DNA of 64,000 nucleotides from CAYLLD01 sp964425135 (GCA_964425135.1 CAYRKW010000008.1:7797-71796); one strand, 5' to 3'; counted from the stretch's first letter, positions 1 to 9,415 are shown. Numbers and translations are program-made. Notes: generated by a model not told the origin, from the letters alone.

Positions 1-53
1 AATGTCGCAATTGTGCAATTATCCACTTTCCGCCAAAATCAATATCTACAGGC

Positions 54-81
54 TTGAGTTGTGATAAGCTGCGGTTCTATA
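54..81 (+). promoter_or_regulatory. candidate sigma-70-type promoter of the mre operon
   Basis: A TTGAGT hexamer at 54-59 is followed after 16 bases by TCTATA at 76-81. This is a plausible housekeeping promoter about 65 bases upstream of mreB. The rest of 1-146 holds no convincing CDS. It is a pattern match by eye only; alphaproteobacterial promoters are variable, so a start-site map is needed. Confidence 0.35.
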
Positions 82-146
82 AGAAGGCCTGAATTCAAGA
101 CAGGCGCCGCCCCCACGCGCGCCGACCACAAGGGACACCAATATCA

Positions 147-1187
147 ATGCTAGGAATACTCACCAGCTTATTCACTGCTGACATGGCGATGGATTTGGGC
201 ACGGCAAATACGCTCGTCTATGTGAAAGGCAAGGGCATTGTGCTCAATGAACCTTCGGTCGTCGCCTACCAGTATCAGGAGGGCAAAAAGAAAGTCCTTG
301 CTGTCGGTGAAGATGCCAAAATGATGCTTGGCCGTACGCCCGGCTCGATTGAGGCAATCCGCCCGATGCGTGATGGTGTGATTGCCGATTTCGGCGTCGC
401 GGAAGAAATGATCAAACACTTCATCCGCAAGGTCCACAAACGCGGGAACTTCGCCAAACCCAAAGTTATCGTCTGCGTCCCACACGGAGCCACGCCGGTC
501 GAAAAACGTGCCATTCGAGAAAGCGTCTTGCACGCAGGCGCGCGCAAGGCCGGACTGATCGCCGAACCTATTGCTGCTGCCATTGGCGCTGGCATGCCGA
601 TCACGGACCCGACAGGCTCCATGGTCGTGGATATCGGTGGCGGCACCACCGAAGTTGCGGTCCTGTCGCTTGGTGATATCGTCTACGCCCGCTCTGTCCG
701 CGTTGGCGGGGACCGCATGGACGAAGCCATCGTCAGCTACCTGCGCCGCCAGCACAATCTTCTGGTTGGCGAAAGCACCGCAGAGCGCGTCAAAACCTCC
801 ATCGGCACAGCCCGCATGCCCGATGACGGGCGCGGCACATCCATGGAAATTCGTGGCCGCGATCTGCTCAACGGCGTGCCAAAAGTCACCGAGATCACCC
901 AAGCGCAGGTGGCCGAAGCGCTGGCTGAGCCGGTTCAGCAGATTTGCGAGGCGGTGATGACAGCGCTCGAAGCCACGCCGCCCGATCTGGCCGCTGATAT
1001 CGTTGATCGCGGTGTCATGCTCACAGGCGGCGGCTCGCTCCTGGGCGATCTCGATCTGGCCCTGCGCGAGCAGACAGGATTGGCAATTTCTGTCGCAGAC
1101 GAGCCGCTCAATTGCGTGGCGCTTGGCACGGGCAAGTCGCTCGAATACGAAAAACAACTCATGCATGTTATAGATTTCGCAGGCTAG
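147..1187 (+). CDS. mreB: rod shape-determining protein MreB
   Basis: Bacterial actin homologue that polymerises under the inner membrane and positions the elongation machinery for lateral wall synthesis. The 346-residue length is normal. Actin-fold nucleotide motifs are visible: phosphate-1 loop DLGTANT near residue 16, phosphate-2 loop DIGGGTTE near 162 and the adenosine motif GGGSLL near 295. The N-terminal hydrophobic stretch LGILTSLF could be the membrane-contacting segment. A purine-rich AAGGGA lies 11 bases before the ATG. It is the first gene of mreB-mreC-mreD-mrdA-rodA, the standard elongasome operon. A long open frame on the opposite strand is a codon-bias shadow. Confidence 0.97.
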   Translation: MLGILTSLFTADMAMDLGTANTLVYVKGKGIVLNEPSVVAYQYQEGKKKVLAVGEDAKMMLGRTPGSIEAIRPMRDGVIADFGVAEEMIKHFIRKVHKRGNFAKPKVIVCVPHGATPVEKRAIRESVLHAGARKAGLIAEPIAAAIGAGMPITDPTGSMVVDIGGGTTEVAVLSLGDIVYARSVRVGGDRMDEAIVSYLRRQHNLLVGESTAERVKTSIGTARMPDDGRGTSMEIRGRDLLNGVPKVTEITQAQVAEALAEPVQQICEAVMTALEATPPDLAADIVDRGVMLTGGGSLLGDLDLALREQTGLAISVADEPLNCVALGTGKSLEYEKQLMHVIDFAG

Positions 1188-1230
1188 TTCGGGCAAACTG
1201 GCTTAGATTGAGGATCGTTCGAGGGCGCGC

Positions 1231-2124
1231 ATGTCAGGAACGGGACGAGCACAACCAAACCTGTGGAGCAGCACACGCCGTGTGTTGATCTTGATCGTTT
1301 GCGTTCTGTGCATCGCACTGTTCGCCCTCTGGCGCATCGACAATCCCCGGATCGAGCGCGTGCGCATGACCATCATCGACCGTTTTGCGCCTTCGATGGA
1401 TTGGGCAACATGGCCTGTCACAACCGTCGCCCGCATGGCCCGCGACTTTGAAAGCTACACCCGCGTTTACGAGCGTAATCAGGAATTGCGCGAAGAATTG
1501 CAGCGCATGAAGGGCTGGCAGGAAGCGGCCATTCAGCTGGAGCAACAAAACGCCCGTCTGCGCGAGTTGAACAACGTGCGCCTCAGCCCGCGCCTCACCT
1601 ATATCACCGGCGAAATCCTCGCCGACAGCGGGTCTCCCTTCCGCCAATCGGGCCTTGTCAACATCGGCACCGGCGATGGCGTTATCGAAGGCGCGGCCGC
1701 AATGGACGGGCTGGGCCTTGTGGGCCGCGTTGCAGGTCTGGCCAACTCCACCTCCCGCATTCTCTTTCTCACCGACGCCTCCTCGCGCATCTCGGTCACC
1801 ATCCGCCCCTCAGGCCAGCGCGCCATCGTGACAGGCGACAACACCATCGCCCCGGCTCTCGAATTTCTCGACAAAGCCGAAGGGATTGAGCCAGGAGACC
1901 GCGTCGTGACCTCCGGCATCGGCGGCGTCTTCCCGCCCGACCTGCTCGTTGGCCAAGTCGTGAAGGGCCGCGATGGCGTGATCCGCGTCAAACTGTCCGC
2001 CGACTACCGCCGCCTGCGCTATATCCGCATCCTGCGCCCGCAAACCGAAGAAACAATTGAGCAATCGGATGAACTCCTCGGCCCGCGCCTGCCCCCCTTC
2101 GTTCAAAATCTGGAAACGAATTGA
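1231..2124 (+). CDS. mreC: rod shape-determining protein MreC
   Basis: Bitopic inner-membrane protein whose periplasmic part activates the PBP2-RodA synthase and links it to MreB. The 297-residue protein has a short basic cytoplasmic tail, one membrane segment (about residues 15-34), a coiled coil rich in E, Q, R and L (about 75-115) and then the beta-rich MreC domain containing VNIGTGDGVIEG and SGIGGVFPPDLLVG. It lies 43 bases after mreB, and its stop TGA overlaps the mreD start as TGATG, indicating translational coupling. The acidic C-terminal tail (EETIEQSDE) is unremarkable. Confidence 0.95.
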   Translation: MSGTGRAQPNLWSSTRRVLILIVCVLCIALFALWRIDNPRIERVRMTIIDRFAPSMDWATWPVTTVARMARDFESYTRVYERNQELREELQRMKGWQEAAIQLEQQNARLRELNNVRLSPRLTYITGEILADSGSPFRQSGLVNIGTGDGVIEGAAAMDGLGLVGRVAGLANSTSRILFLTDASSRISVTIRPSGQRAIVTGDNTIAPALEFLDKAEGIEPGDRVVTSGIGGVFPPDLLVGQVVKGRDGVIRVKLSADYRRLRYIRILRPQTEETIEQSDELLGPRLPPFVQNLETN

Positions 2125-2666
2125 TGGCAGAGCGTCAGGTTCGCACAATCTGGTTCGGGCGCGTCCTGTTCGCCTCGCTCGCCCTCGTTTGCATCGTCTT
2201 CCCGAAAATTCCGCTCGGCCTGCCCGCCGACGCCCCGATCTTCCCAGACCTGCTCTTCGCTCTCTGCCTGGCCTGGGTTGTTCGCAGCCCGGCGACCGCC
2301 ACCTTGCCCATCGTCCTCGCAATGGCGCTCCTTGCAGATTTCGTCCTGATGCGTCCCGTGGGCCTGGGCGCGATCATGCTTGTGCTGGCAAGCGAATATT
2401 TCCGCTCCAACCGCGTCGATATCCGCGAGCGCATGTTTGTGCTGGAATGGCTCACCTTCAGTATCCTATACGCAGGCATCACCGGCGCGCAAATCGCTGT
2501 TCTCAAAGTGATTTTTGCCGAATCCCCGCCAGTAGGCCTCGCCATGCACTATGTTGTCATCACCTGTCTCAGCTATCCGTTCGTTGTCGGCTGCATGCAC
2601 TACATCTTCTTCGTGCGCGCGCCCCGTCTTGAAAAAGACTACCGCTTCGGGATGACCCTGCGATGA
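2124..2666 (+). CDS. mreD: rod shape-determining protein MreD
   Basis: Small polytopic membrane protein of the elongasome. The 180 residues contain about five hydrophobic segments, including LPIVLAMALLADFVLM and the MHYVVITCLSYPFVVGCMHY stretch, and end with a short basic tail. I take the ATG at 2124, which overlaps the mreC stop, over the TTG three bases earlier. The end overlaps mrdA by four bases (ATGA). MreD proteins diverge strongly in sequence, so position between mreC and mrdA is a large part of the evidence. Confidence 0.92.
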   Translation: MAERQVRTIWFGRVLFASLALVCIVFPKIPLGLPADAPIFPDLLFALCLAWVVRSPATATLPIVLAMALLADFVLMRPVGLGAIMLVLASEYFRSNRVDIRERMFVLEWLTFSILYAGITGAQIAVLKVIFAESPPVGLAMHYVVITCLSYPFVVGCMHYIFFVRAPRLEKDYRFGMTLR

Positions 2667-4606
2667 GCCGCGAGCGCAAAGCCGCTGAGGTCAAGCTGCA
2701 AACCACGCGGCGCGGTCTTTTGGTCATGGGCGGACAATTGGCCGTTGTCGGCGTGCTCGGCTGGCGCATGCGCGAGTTGCAGATCAAACAGGCGGATGAT
2801 TTTCTGCTCCTGGCCGAAGAAAACCGCGTCAACATTCGCCTGATCGAACCAGCGCGCGGCCTCATCTTCGATCGTCAGGGTAAACCCGTTGCACTCAACC
2901 GCCAGAATTACCGGATCGTCATGGTGCGCGAGCAGGCGCGCGAGCCTGAGAAAATTCTCAACCGTCTCGCGCAAATCATCCCCCTCTCCGCTGCTCAAAT
3001 CGAACGCGTCCTCTCAGACATGCGCCAGCGCCCCGCTTTTGTGCCAGTCACCGTCGTTGAGCATTTGACGTGGAAACAGTTCAGTCAGGTCGCCCTCAAC
3101 GCCCCGATCCTTCCCGGCGTCATCACTGAGGAGGGCATGACCCGCCACTACCCGCAACGCGAGGATTTGGCCCATGTGATCGGCTATGTCGGTCCGGTCA
3201 GTGACTATGATCTGGCCAATACCGATGACACCGACCCGCTCTTGCAAATCCCCAAGTTCCAGATCGGCAAATCTGGCATCGAAAAAGCCATCGAAGGCAG
3301 CCTTCGCGGCTCCGCGGGTACACGCCGCATCGAGGTCAACTCGCTGGGCCGCGTCATGCGCGAATTGTCCCGCATCGAGGGCGTTGAAGGTACGGACATC
3401 CAGCTCACCCTCAATCTGGACCTGCAAAACTACGCGCAGCGCCGCCTTGATGGCGAAAGCGCATCTGCGGTCGTGATGGACGTCAACAACGGCGATATCG
3501 TTGCCATGGCCTCCGCCCCCAGCTTCGATCCCAACAGCTTTGTCCTGGGCATAGGGCGCGAGGAATACAGCGCGCTCAACAGCAACAAATACCGACCGCT
3601 CTACAATAAAGCCGTCTCGGGCGCCTATCCCCCCGGCTCAACCTTCAAGATCATCGTCGCGCTTGCAGCTCTTGAAGCCGGCGAGATAGACACTTCCGAA
3701 GACGTCTGGTGCCCCGGCTTCATGCGTCTTGGCAATCGCCGTTTCCACTGTTGGAAACGTGGCGGGCACGGGCACGTTAACCTCAAGGAAGCATTGAAGT
3801 TTTCCTGCGATGTTTACTTCTACGAAACCGCCAAACGGGTCGGTATCGAACGCATCACCGACATGGCTCAACGTCTTGGATTGGGCATCCGCCCCGATCT
3901 GCCCATGCCCGCGATCTCCGAAGGTCTGACCCCGACAAAGACTTGGAAGCGCGCCGTGCATGACGAAAGCTGGCTCGTGGGCGATACGCTCAACGCAGGC
4001 ATTGGTCAGGGGTTCGTGCTCGCCTCGCCTCTGCAGCTTGCGATCATGACAGCCCGTCTCGCCTCCGGTAAAGCCATTAATCCGCGCCTGATCCGTGCCG
4101 TTGGCGGCGCACCCGTCCCCACGCCTGATGCACCCGATCTGGGCATCCCGCGCTACGCGATCAAACAGGTGCAGGACGCGCTCTTTGCCGTCTCGAACGA
4201 GCGTCGCGGCACTGCATTTCGCTCGCGCATCGTCGCGGAAGGCATGGAGATGTCGGGCAAGACCGGCACCTCTCAGGTCCGCCAGATTACTGCCGCCGAG
4301 CGGGCCGCGGGCGTGTTCAAAAACGAGGATCTGCCGTGGGAGCGTCGCGACCACGCCCTCTTTGTCGCCTTCGCCCCACATGACAATCCGCGCTATGCGA
4401 TTTCGGTGATTGTCGAACATGGCGGCGGCGGCTCCAAAGCGGCCGCGCCCATTGCCCGCGATATCATGCTGCAAGCGCTCTACAATGGCACGCCGCCGCT
4501 GGACGCTTACCCTTCTGCACAGCACGATGAAATCAAGCAGCGCCGCGAAGAGATGCCCAAACCGACCGACTCGGTTGCAGCCAACGCCCCGCGAGACCGC
4601 GCATGA
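2663..4606 (+). CDS. mrdA: penicillin-binding protein 2, peptidoglycan transpeptidase
   Basis: Class B PBP that cross-links new peptidoglycan during elongation, working with the glycosyltransferase RodA. The 647-residue protein has an N-terminal membrane anchor (about 20-37), a PBP dimerisation/pedestal domain (about 55-230) and the transpeptidase domain. All three catalytic motifs are present: STFK with the acylated Ser326 and Lys329, SCD at 381-383 and KTGT at 533-536. The length is close to E. coli PBP2 with a somewhat longer polar tail. It overlaps mreD and rodA by four bases each, so three genes are translationally chained. Confidence 0.96.
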   Translation: MSRERKAAEVKLQTTRRGLLVMGGQLAVVGVLGWRMRELQIKQADDFLLLAEENRVNIRLIEPARGLIFDRQGKPVALNRQNYRIVMVREQAREPEKILNRLAQIIPLSAAQIERVLSDMRQRPAFVPVTVVEHLTWKQFSQVALNAPILPGVITEEGMTRHYPQREDLAHVIGYVGPVSDYDLANTDDTDPLLQIPKFQIGKSGIEKAIEGSLRGSAGTRRIEVNSLGRVMRELSRIEGVEGTDIQLTLNLDLQNYAQRRLDGESASAVVMDVNNGDIVAMASAPSFDPNSFVLGIGREEYSALNSNKYRPLYNKAVSGAYPPGSTFKIIVALAALEAGEIDTSEDVWCPGFMRLGNRRFHCWKRGGHGHVNLKEALKFSCDVYFYETAKRVGIERITDMAQRLGLGIRPDLPMPAISEGLTPTKTWKRAVHDESWLVGDTLNAGIGQGFVLASPLQLAIMTARLASGKAINPRLIRAVGGAPVPTPDAPDLGIPRYAIKQVQDALFAVSNERRGTAFRSRIVAEGMEMSGKTGTSQVRQITAAERAAGVFKNEDLPWERRDHALFVAFAPHDNPRYAISVIVEHGGGGSKAAAPIARDIMLQALYNGTPPLDAYPSAQHDEIKQRREEMPKPTDSVAANAPRDRA

Positions 4607-5742
4607 CATGGGCCACCGACGCCTATCGCGGCACGCCGACCGGCCTTGCCAAAATCCTGCACCTCAACTGGGCGCTCGCGATCATCATCACTATCATCGC
4701 CGCCAGCGGTTTTTTGATGCTCTATTCGGTCGCCGATGGCCGCGTTGATCTGTGGGCACGCCCGCAAATGCTGCGCTTTGGCGTCGGAATGCTGGGCATG
4801 TTCATCATCGCCTTCATCCATATCCACTTTTGGCGCGGCACAGCACCCTTCGCCTATGGATTAGCACTTATCTTGTTGATTGCAGTAGAGTTTTTCGGTG
4901 TCGACGGCGGCGGCGCGCAGCGCTGGATCGACCTTAAGTTCATCCGCCTGCAACCTTCCGAAGTGATGAAAGTCGCACTCGTCATGGTTCTGGCGCTCTA
5001 CTATGACTGGCTGGAACCAAACCAAACCTCGCGCCCTCTATGGCTGATCCCGCCGATCATCCTTACCGCAATTCCTGTCCTTCTGGTCCTGCGTCAACCC
5101 GACCTAGGCACCGCGCTTCTGCTGATCGGCGGCGCAGGCGTGGTGATGTTCCTGGCAGGCGTCTCGATCTGGTATTTCCTCGCTGCGGGGCTTGCCGCAG
5201 GTGGGGCAGTCTTCACCGTCTTCACCAGTCGCGGCACCGATTGGCAAATCCTCAAGGAATACCAATACCGTCGGATCGAGACATTTCTGGACCCCTCCAT
5301 CGATCCGCTCGGCGCTGGCTACCACATCACCCAATCCAAAATCGCCCTTGGTTCCGGCGGGCTGAACGGGCGCGGCTTTATGGAAGGCACGCAATCGCGC
5401 CTCAACTTCCTGCCTGAAAAGCACACCGACTTCATCTTCACAACGCTGGCCGAAGAGTTCGGCTTCATCGGCTCGCTCGGATTGCTCTGCGCCTATGCGC
5501 TCGTGATCGTCTTTTGCATGATCTCCATGCTCTCAAACCGCAACCGCTTCGGCGCGCTTCTCACCGGCGGGCTGACAGCGACATTCTTCTTCTTCTTCGC
5601 CGTGAACATGTCGATGGTCATGGGCCTCGCGCCCGTGGTCGGCGTCCCCCTGCCGCTCGTCTCTTACGGCGGATCGGCCATGCTCGTCCTGCTCGCGGCC
5701 TTCGGTCTGATCCAGAGCGCACATATTCACCGCCCCCGATAA
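4603..5742 (+). CDS. rodA: SEDS peptidoglycan glycosyltransferase RodA
   Basis: Polytopic SEDS-family polymerase that makes glycan strands from lipid II, paired with PBP2. The 379 residues contain about ten membrane segments and typical SEDS stretches: QPDLGTALLL near 165, EKHTDFIF and LAEEFGF near 270-290, and PLVSYGGSAM near the C-terminus. It starts within the last codon of mrdA (ATGA overlap), the usual pairing of the cognate transpeptidase and polymerase. It is the last gene of the elongasome operon; the next gene begins 48 bases later and is metabolic. Confidence 0.95.
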   Translation: MTWATDAYRGTPTGLAKILHLNWALAIIITIIAASGFLMLYSVADGRVDLWARPQMLRFGVGMLGMFIIAFIHIHFWRGTAPFAYGLALILLIAVEFFGVDGGGAQRWIDLKFIRLQPSEVMKVALVMVLALYYDWLEPNQTSRPLWLIPPIILTAIPVLLVLRQPDLGTALLLIGGAGVVMFLAGVSIWYFLAAGLAAGGAVFTVFTSRGTDWQILKEYQYRRIETFLDPSIDPLGAGYHITQSKIALGSGGLNGRGFMEGTQSRLNFLPEKHTDFIFTTLAEEFGFIGSLGLLCAYALVIVFCMISMLSNRNRFGALLTGGLTATFFFFFAVNMSMVMGLAPVVGVPLPLVSYGGSAMLVLLAAFGLIQSAHIHRPR

Positions 5743-5790
5743 GCCACACCCTCTTGCGCTCGCGTCCCTCTCTGAGGCAAGAGCGTCCCC

Positions 5791-6729
5791 ATGACACTCA
5801 ACATCCTCTTTTCCGACGACGACGCCCGCTGGGGCATGTGGGAAGCCCCGCTGCGCGCTGCCTTCACTGCCCGCGATCTCAGTGCGAACCTGCACCGCAC
5901 GCAAGATAATCCGGCAGATGTGCATTATGTGATCTATGCGCCATCGAGCGGCCTTCTCGACTTCTCGCCCTTCACCGCCCTGCGCGCCGTGTTGTCCACA
6001 TGGGCAGGCGTCGATCAGATTGTGGGCAATGAAACTATCACATGTCCGATCACCCGCATGTCCGACGACGGGCTGAAATCGGGCATGGTGGAATATGTCA
6101 CCGGGCATGTGATGCGCTATCATCTGGGCCTCGATCAGCATATCAACAACCCCGAGCATCTCTGGCGTCCCGAAACCAGCCCGAAGCTCGCCAAAGACTG
6201 CACCGTTGGCATCTTGGGGCTCGGCGCTTTGGGTCTTGCCTGCGCGCAGACCCTCCACCACATCGGCTTTGACGTGCATGGCTGGTCGCGCAGTGCCAAG
6301 CAGGTGGACAACATCACCACCCACAAAGGCACAGAGGGTCTCACCGCCATTCTGAGCACATCCGACCTCATCGTCCTCCTCCTGCCCGACACCCCGCAAA
6401 CGCGCCATGTCATCAATGCCGAAACCCTTGCGCATATGAAGACAAGCGCTTGCCTGATCAACGCAGGACGCGGCGCGCTCGTGGATGAGCCAGCGCTAAT
6501 TATTGCGTTGAATAACAACGCGATAACCCACGCAACGCTCGATGTGTTCGAGACAGAACCCCTGCCCAAAGACAGCCCCTTTTGGAGCATGCCAAACGTC
6601 ACCGTCACCCCGCATATCGCCGCCGAAACGAGACCCGAGACGGCGGCGGCGCTAATTGCAGAGAACATCTGGCGCAATGAATCCGGCCAGGAAATGCGCT
6701 ACGTAGTGGATCGCAAAACCGGCTACTAA
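5791..6729 (+). CDS. ghrA: glyoxylate/hydroxypyruvate reductase A-like dehydrogenase
   Basis: Cytosolic NAD(P)H-dependent D-2-hydroxyacid dehydrogenase, closest by pattern to GhrA, which reduces glyoxylate to glycolate and hydroxypyruvate to glycerate. The 312 residues show the Rossmann motif GLGALG near 143, the RGALVDE segment with the substrate-binding Arg near 230, an acid in DVFETEPL and the catalytic His in TPHIAAE near 283. It lies 48 bases after rodA, with a 7-bp inverted repeat (5751-5757 and 5777-5783) between them, so it may have its own control. Substrate choice within this family cannot be fixed from motifs alone. Confidence 0.82.
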   Translation: MTLNILFSDDDARWGMWEAPLRAAFTARDLSANLHRTQDNPADVHYVIYAPSSGLLDFSPFTALRAVLSTWAGVDQIVGNETITCPITRMSDDGLKSGMVEYVTGHVMRYHLGLDQHINNPEHLWRPETSPKLAKDCTVGILGLGALGLACAQTLHHIGFDVHGWSRSAKQVDNITTHKGTEGLTAILSTSDLIVLLLPDTPQTRHVINAETLAHMKTSACLINAGRGALVDEPALIIALNNNAITHATLDVFETEPLPKDSPFWSMPNVTVTPHIAAETRPETAAALIAENIWRNESGQEMRYVVDRKTGY

Positions 6730-6742
6730 GGCGCCAATATCC

Positions 6743-6907
6743 TCACCAAAGCTGCGTTGGCGGCGTCCAGTCTTTCTTCAGATCAGGCTGCCACACATAC
6801 TTCTTTTGCGCCCGCATCCTGGCGCGCTTTCGCTCCTCGTTTTCCCCCAAAGGCGTCGCGCTGCTCCGCGTCGCGGTCATCATCGCATCGGCAAATATAG
6901 TCAACAT
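6743..6907 (-). CDS. small hypothetical protein, 54 residues
   Basis: Short frame encoding a basic, aromatic-ended peptide with an MLTIFADAMM start, a charged centre (ENEERKRARMRAQKK) and a C-terminal end KDWTPPTQLW. I accept it because a textbook Shine-Dalgarno, GAAAGGAG, lies eight bases before the ATG at 6907, and an upstream in-frame start lacks one. It is divergent from the LysR regulator at 7019 and convergent with ghrA. No signal peptide or membrane helix is evident and I recognise no family. Confidence 0.6.
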   Translation of the reverse strand: MLTIFADAMMTATRSSATPLGENEERKRARMRAQKKYVWQPDLKKDWTPPTQLW

Positions 6908-6944
6908 CTGAGTGCTCCTTTCACTGTGTGTCCGTCGCGATGAC

Positions 6945-7020
6945 ATTAGGCGCAGGGCTTGAGATTTCCTAATCAGTATGATTTCATATATGTTAGCTTG
7001 ACTTACAGATATGGCCTAAT
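6945..7020. promoter_or_regulatory. divergent control region with repeated ATTAGG/CCTAAT motifs
   Basis: The short gap between the small ORF and the LysR gene carries ATTAGG at 6945-6950 and its complement CCTAAT at 6968-6973 and again at 7015-7020, the last overlapping the LysR ATG. LysR regulators often bind dyads in such divergent regions and repress themselves. The spacing (17 bases between the first two) is compatible with an operator, but this is inference from a simple pattern. Confidence 0.35.
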
Positions 7021-7933
7021 GGATTGGCGAAACCTCCCCTCCCTGTCCGCCTTGCGCGCGTTTGAAGCGACCGCGCGACTTGGCAGCTATTCCTCCGCTG
7101 GCCGGGAGTTGAACGTCACGCACGCCGCAATCTCCCAACATTGCCGCGCGCTCGAAAGCCATTTTGATATGAGCCTCCTGCACCGTCAGGGCCGCAAAAT
7201 GGTTCCGACACCGGAGGGCGAATTACTGGCCCGCAGCCTTGGCGACGGCTTTGCGACCATTGAGCAAGGCGTCATGGATCTTACTGCAAAACGCACCAAC
7301 ACACCCCTATCCGTTGCCACAACCCCGATCTTCGCGGAAAGCTGGCTCATGCCGCGCCTCGGCTCGTTCTGGAACGCCCATCCCGATATCCAGATATCCC
7401 TCCAACCCAGCTCAAAACTCGTCGATTTGCGCCGCGATCACGTAGATGTCGCCATCCGCTACGGTCGCGGCACATGGCCCGATTGCGATTCAAAGCGTCT
7501 GCTCGGCGGCAGCATCATCGTCATCGGCCAAAAGAAATTCGTGCCAGAAACACCGTTCAAGAGCCTCTCGGACATGATACATCTGCCATGGGTAATGACC
7601 CAGACCGGCGACGAATATCTCACCCATTTCATCAACGAGGACGTGCCGCTCGATCAGATAAAAGCCACCTATTTCCCGACGACCATCCTGACCATCGGCG
7701 CGGCCCGCGAAGGATATGGGGTGACGTTCACCAGCGTCGCCAATGCCGAACGCCTGCTGAGCGAAGGTGCAATGCACGCGCTTTTGGAGATTAAGGACGA
7801 GAATCTGGGCTACTACATCGTCACACTCAAAGGCCGGCGGGATGAGCGGGTACGAAAGTTTTCCAACTGGCTTGAGGAAAACCGTGATTTGCCCGGCGAA
7901 AACCCGGCTGGACAAGATAATCCCACGACCTAA
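7019..7933 (+). CDS. LysR-family transcriptional regulator, GcvA-like
   Basis: One-component regulator with an N-terminal winged helix-turn-helix (residues 5-65: LPSLSALRAFEAT then SAGRELNVTHAAISQH) and a C-terminal periplasmic-binding-protein-like effector domain (about 90-290). The opening resembles the GcvA/AmpR subgroup. I choose the ATG at 7019 because it places the DWRNLPSL motif at the usual distance; an upstream TTG frame adds twenty residues with no homology. The 304-residue length is typical. The effector is unknown. Likely targets are itself, the divergent small ORF or the MscS gene that follows. Confidence 0.9.
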   Translation: MDWRNLPSLSALRAFEATARLGSYSSAGRELNVTHAAISQHCRALESHFDMSLLHRQGRKMVPTPEGELLARSLGDGFATIEQGVMDLTAKRTNTPLSVATTPIFAESWLMPRLGSFWNAHPDIQISLQPSSKLVDLRRDHVDVAIRYGRGTWPDCDSKRLLGGSIIVIGQKKFVPETPFKSLSDMIHLPWVMTQTGDEYLTHFINEDVPLDQIKATYFPTTILTIGAAREGYGVTFTSVANAERLLSEGAMHALLEIKDENLGYYIVTLKGRRDERVRKFSNWLEENRDLPGENPAGQDNPTT

Positions 7934-7973
7934 ACTCAACCGCACACGAACAACACGCGGGATTGACGAAACA

Positions 7974-9302
7974 TTGGAAGATATTGCGAGCCAAGGGGCC
8001 GGCCTTCTGACCGAATTGAAGAATTTTGGCCTTGGACTTCTGCGCCCGTGGAGCCTCTATCAGATCGGCATTCTGATTGCTCTGTTCTGCGCAGCCCATG
8101 TCATTTCCAGAAATTTTCTCGCACCGCGCATCAACGCGTGGCTCGACAAAATGGCAGAAACCCGCCCCGAACGGGCGCATGTTTTGCATGTTGTCCTCGA
8201 CCGAAACCGGGAGATCGTCTTTGTCCTGATGGCATGGATCACCGCCGCCGTCATGCGCTCGCTCACCTGGCCCTCGCGGTCCAACATCATCAATCTCGTC
8301 GCCAATTTGGCAAACGCCTGGGTGATCGTTTTCATCATCACGCGGCTTGTCAAAAACCGGCTCTTGCGCAATTTCCTGAACTGGTCCGCATGGATCTACT
8401 TCGCCTTGCGCATTTTCGGCTTCGACAAACGCGCCTTTGCGATGCTCGAATCGATAAAGCTTCCCATAGGCTCAGTGAACATCACGCTTTTGGGCGTGCT
8501 GACGTCCGCGTTCATCCTGGTATCTCTCCTGATTCTCGCCGGTTGGGTCAGCAAGTTCAGCCATAACCGGCTTGAGAAAGTCGATGACCTGTCCCCATCC
8601 ATGCGGGTTCTGGCCGAAAAAGTCGTCACCCTTCTGGCCTATGGGTTCGCAGTGATTTTCGCCGTCCGCTCGCTGGGGTTTGATCTATCGAACCTTGCGA
8701 TCCTGTCAGGTGCCATCGGTGTGGGCCTCGGCTTTGGCCTCCAGAAAATCGTCTCCAACCTTGTCTCCGGTTTCATCCTGCTGATCGACAAATCCATCAA
8801 ACCGGGCGATGTGATATCGCTCGAAGGCACCTTTGGCTGGATTCAAAACCTCTCCGCGCGATATGTCTCTGTGCTCACGCGAGACGGGCGCGAGTTCCTC
8901 ATTCCGAACGAGGATTTGATCACCAATCAAGTTGTCAACTGGTCCCATTCCAACAGTATGGTGCGCCTCGATATCAATTTTGGCGTCAGCTACGACAGCG
9001 ACCCGCATGTTGTGCGCAAACTGGCGCGCGAAGCGGCTGCATCGGTGGAGCGCGTTGTTACGCGCAATGCGCCCGTCTGCCACATCACCGGCTTTGGCGA
9101 CAGCTCGATCGATTTCGTGTTACGCTTCTGGATCGATGATCCATCCTCCGGCCTGACCAACATTCGCGGCAACGTGTTTTTGGCGCTATGGGATACGCTC
9201 AAGGAAAACGAGATCGAAATCCCCTTCCCACGCCGCGACATCCAGATGATCGAGACAAAGCCGGAAACTGCGAAAAAACCCACCAAAAGCAAAGCGTCAT
9301 AG
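7974..9302 (+). CDS. MscS-family mechanosensitive ion channel
   Basis: Inner-membrane channel that opens under membrane tension to release osmolytes. About five hydrophobic segments precede the pore helix, which carries the MscS signature (GAIGVGLGFGLQKIVSN), followed by the beta domain (GDVISLEGTFGWIQNL, then IPNEDLITNQVVNWS) and a mixed alpha/beta end. It has more membrane helices than E. coli MscS. The start is uncertain: the frame is open back into the LysR gene, and no ATG with a ribosome site lies between them. I place it at the TTG at 7974; an ATG at 7767 inside LysR would add 69 residues. Confidence 0.87.
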   Translation: MEDIASQGAGLLTELKNFGLGLLRPWSLYQIGILIALFCAAHVISRNFLAPRINAWLDKMAETRPERAHVLHVVLDRNREIVFVLMAWITAAVMRSLTWPSRSNIINLVANLANAWVIVFIITRLVKNRLLRNFLNWSAWIYFALRIFGFDKRAFAMLESIKLPIGSVNITLLGVLTSAFILVSLLILAGWVSKFSHNRLEKVDDLSPSMRVLAEKVVTLLAYGFAVIFAVRSLGFDLSNLAILSGAIGVGLGFGLQKIVSNLVSGFILLIDKSIKPGDVISLEGTFGWIQNLSARYVSVLTRDGREFLIPNEDLITNQVVNWSHSNSMVRLDINFGVSYDSDPHVVRKLAREAAASVERVVTRNAPVCHITGFGDSSIDFVLRFWIDDPSSGLTNIRGNVFLALWDTLKENEIEIPFPRRDIQMIETKPETAKKPTKSKAS

Positions 9303-9415
9303 TCCACCCGACGTCTTTCCGGTGCACGCCCCCCACGCCAACCCATACACCAGTTGCAATCCGCACCCGCTTTGGTATCCCCCTACCAGACCATACACGT
9401 TGAAAGGAACGAGCG

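Noticed and set aside
168..1196. 342-codon open frame antisense to mreB
   Set aside because: It mirrors mreB codon bias in a GC-rich genome, has no ribosome site, and its translation is low in family-like motifs.
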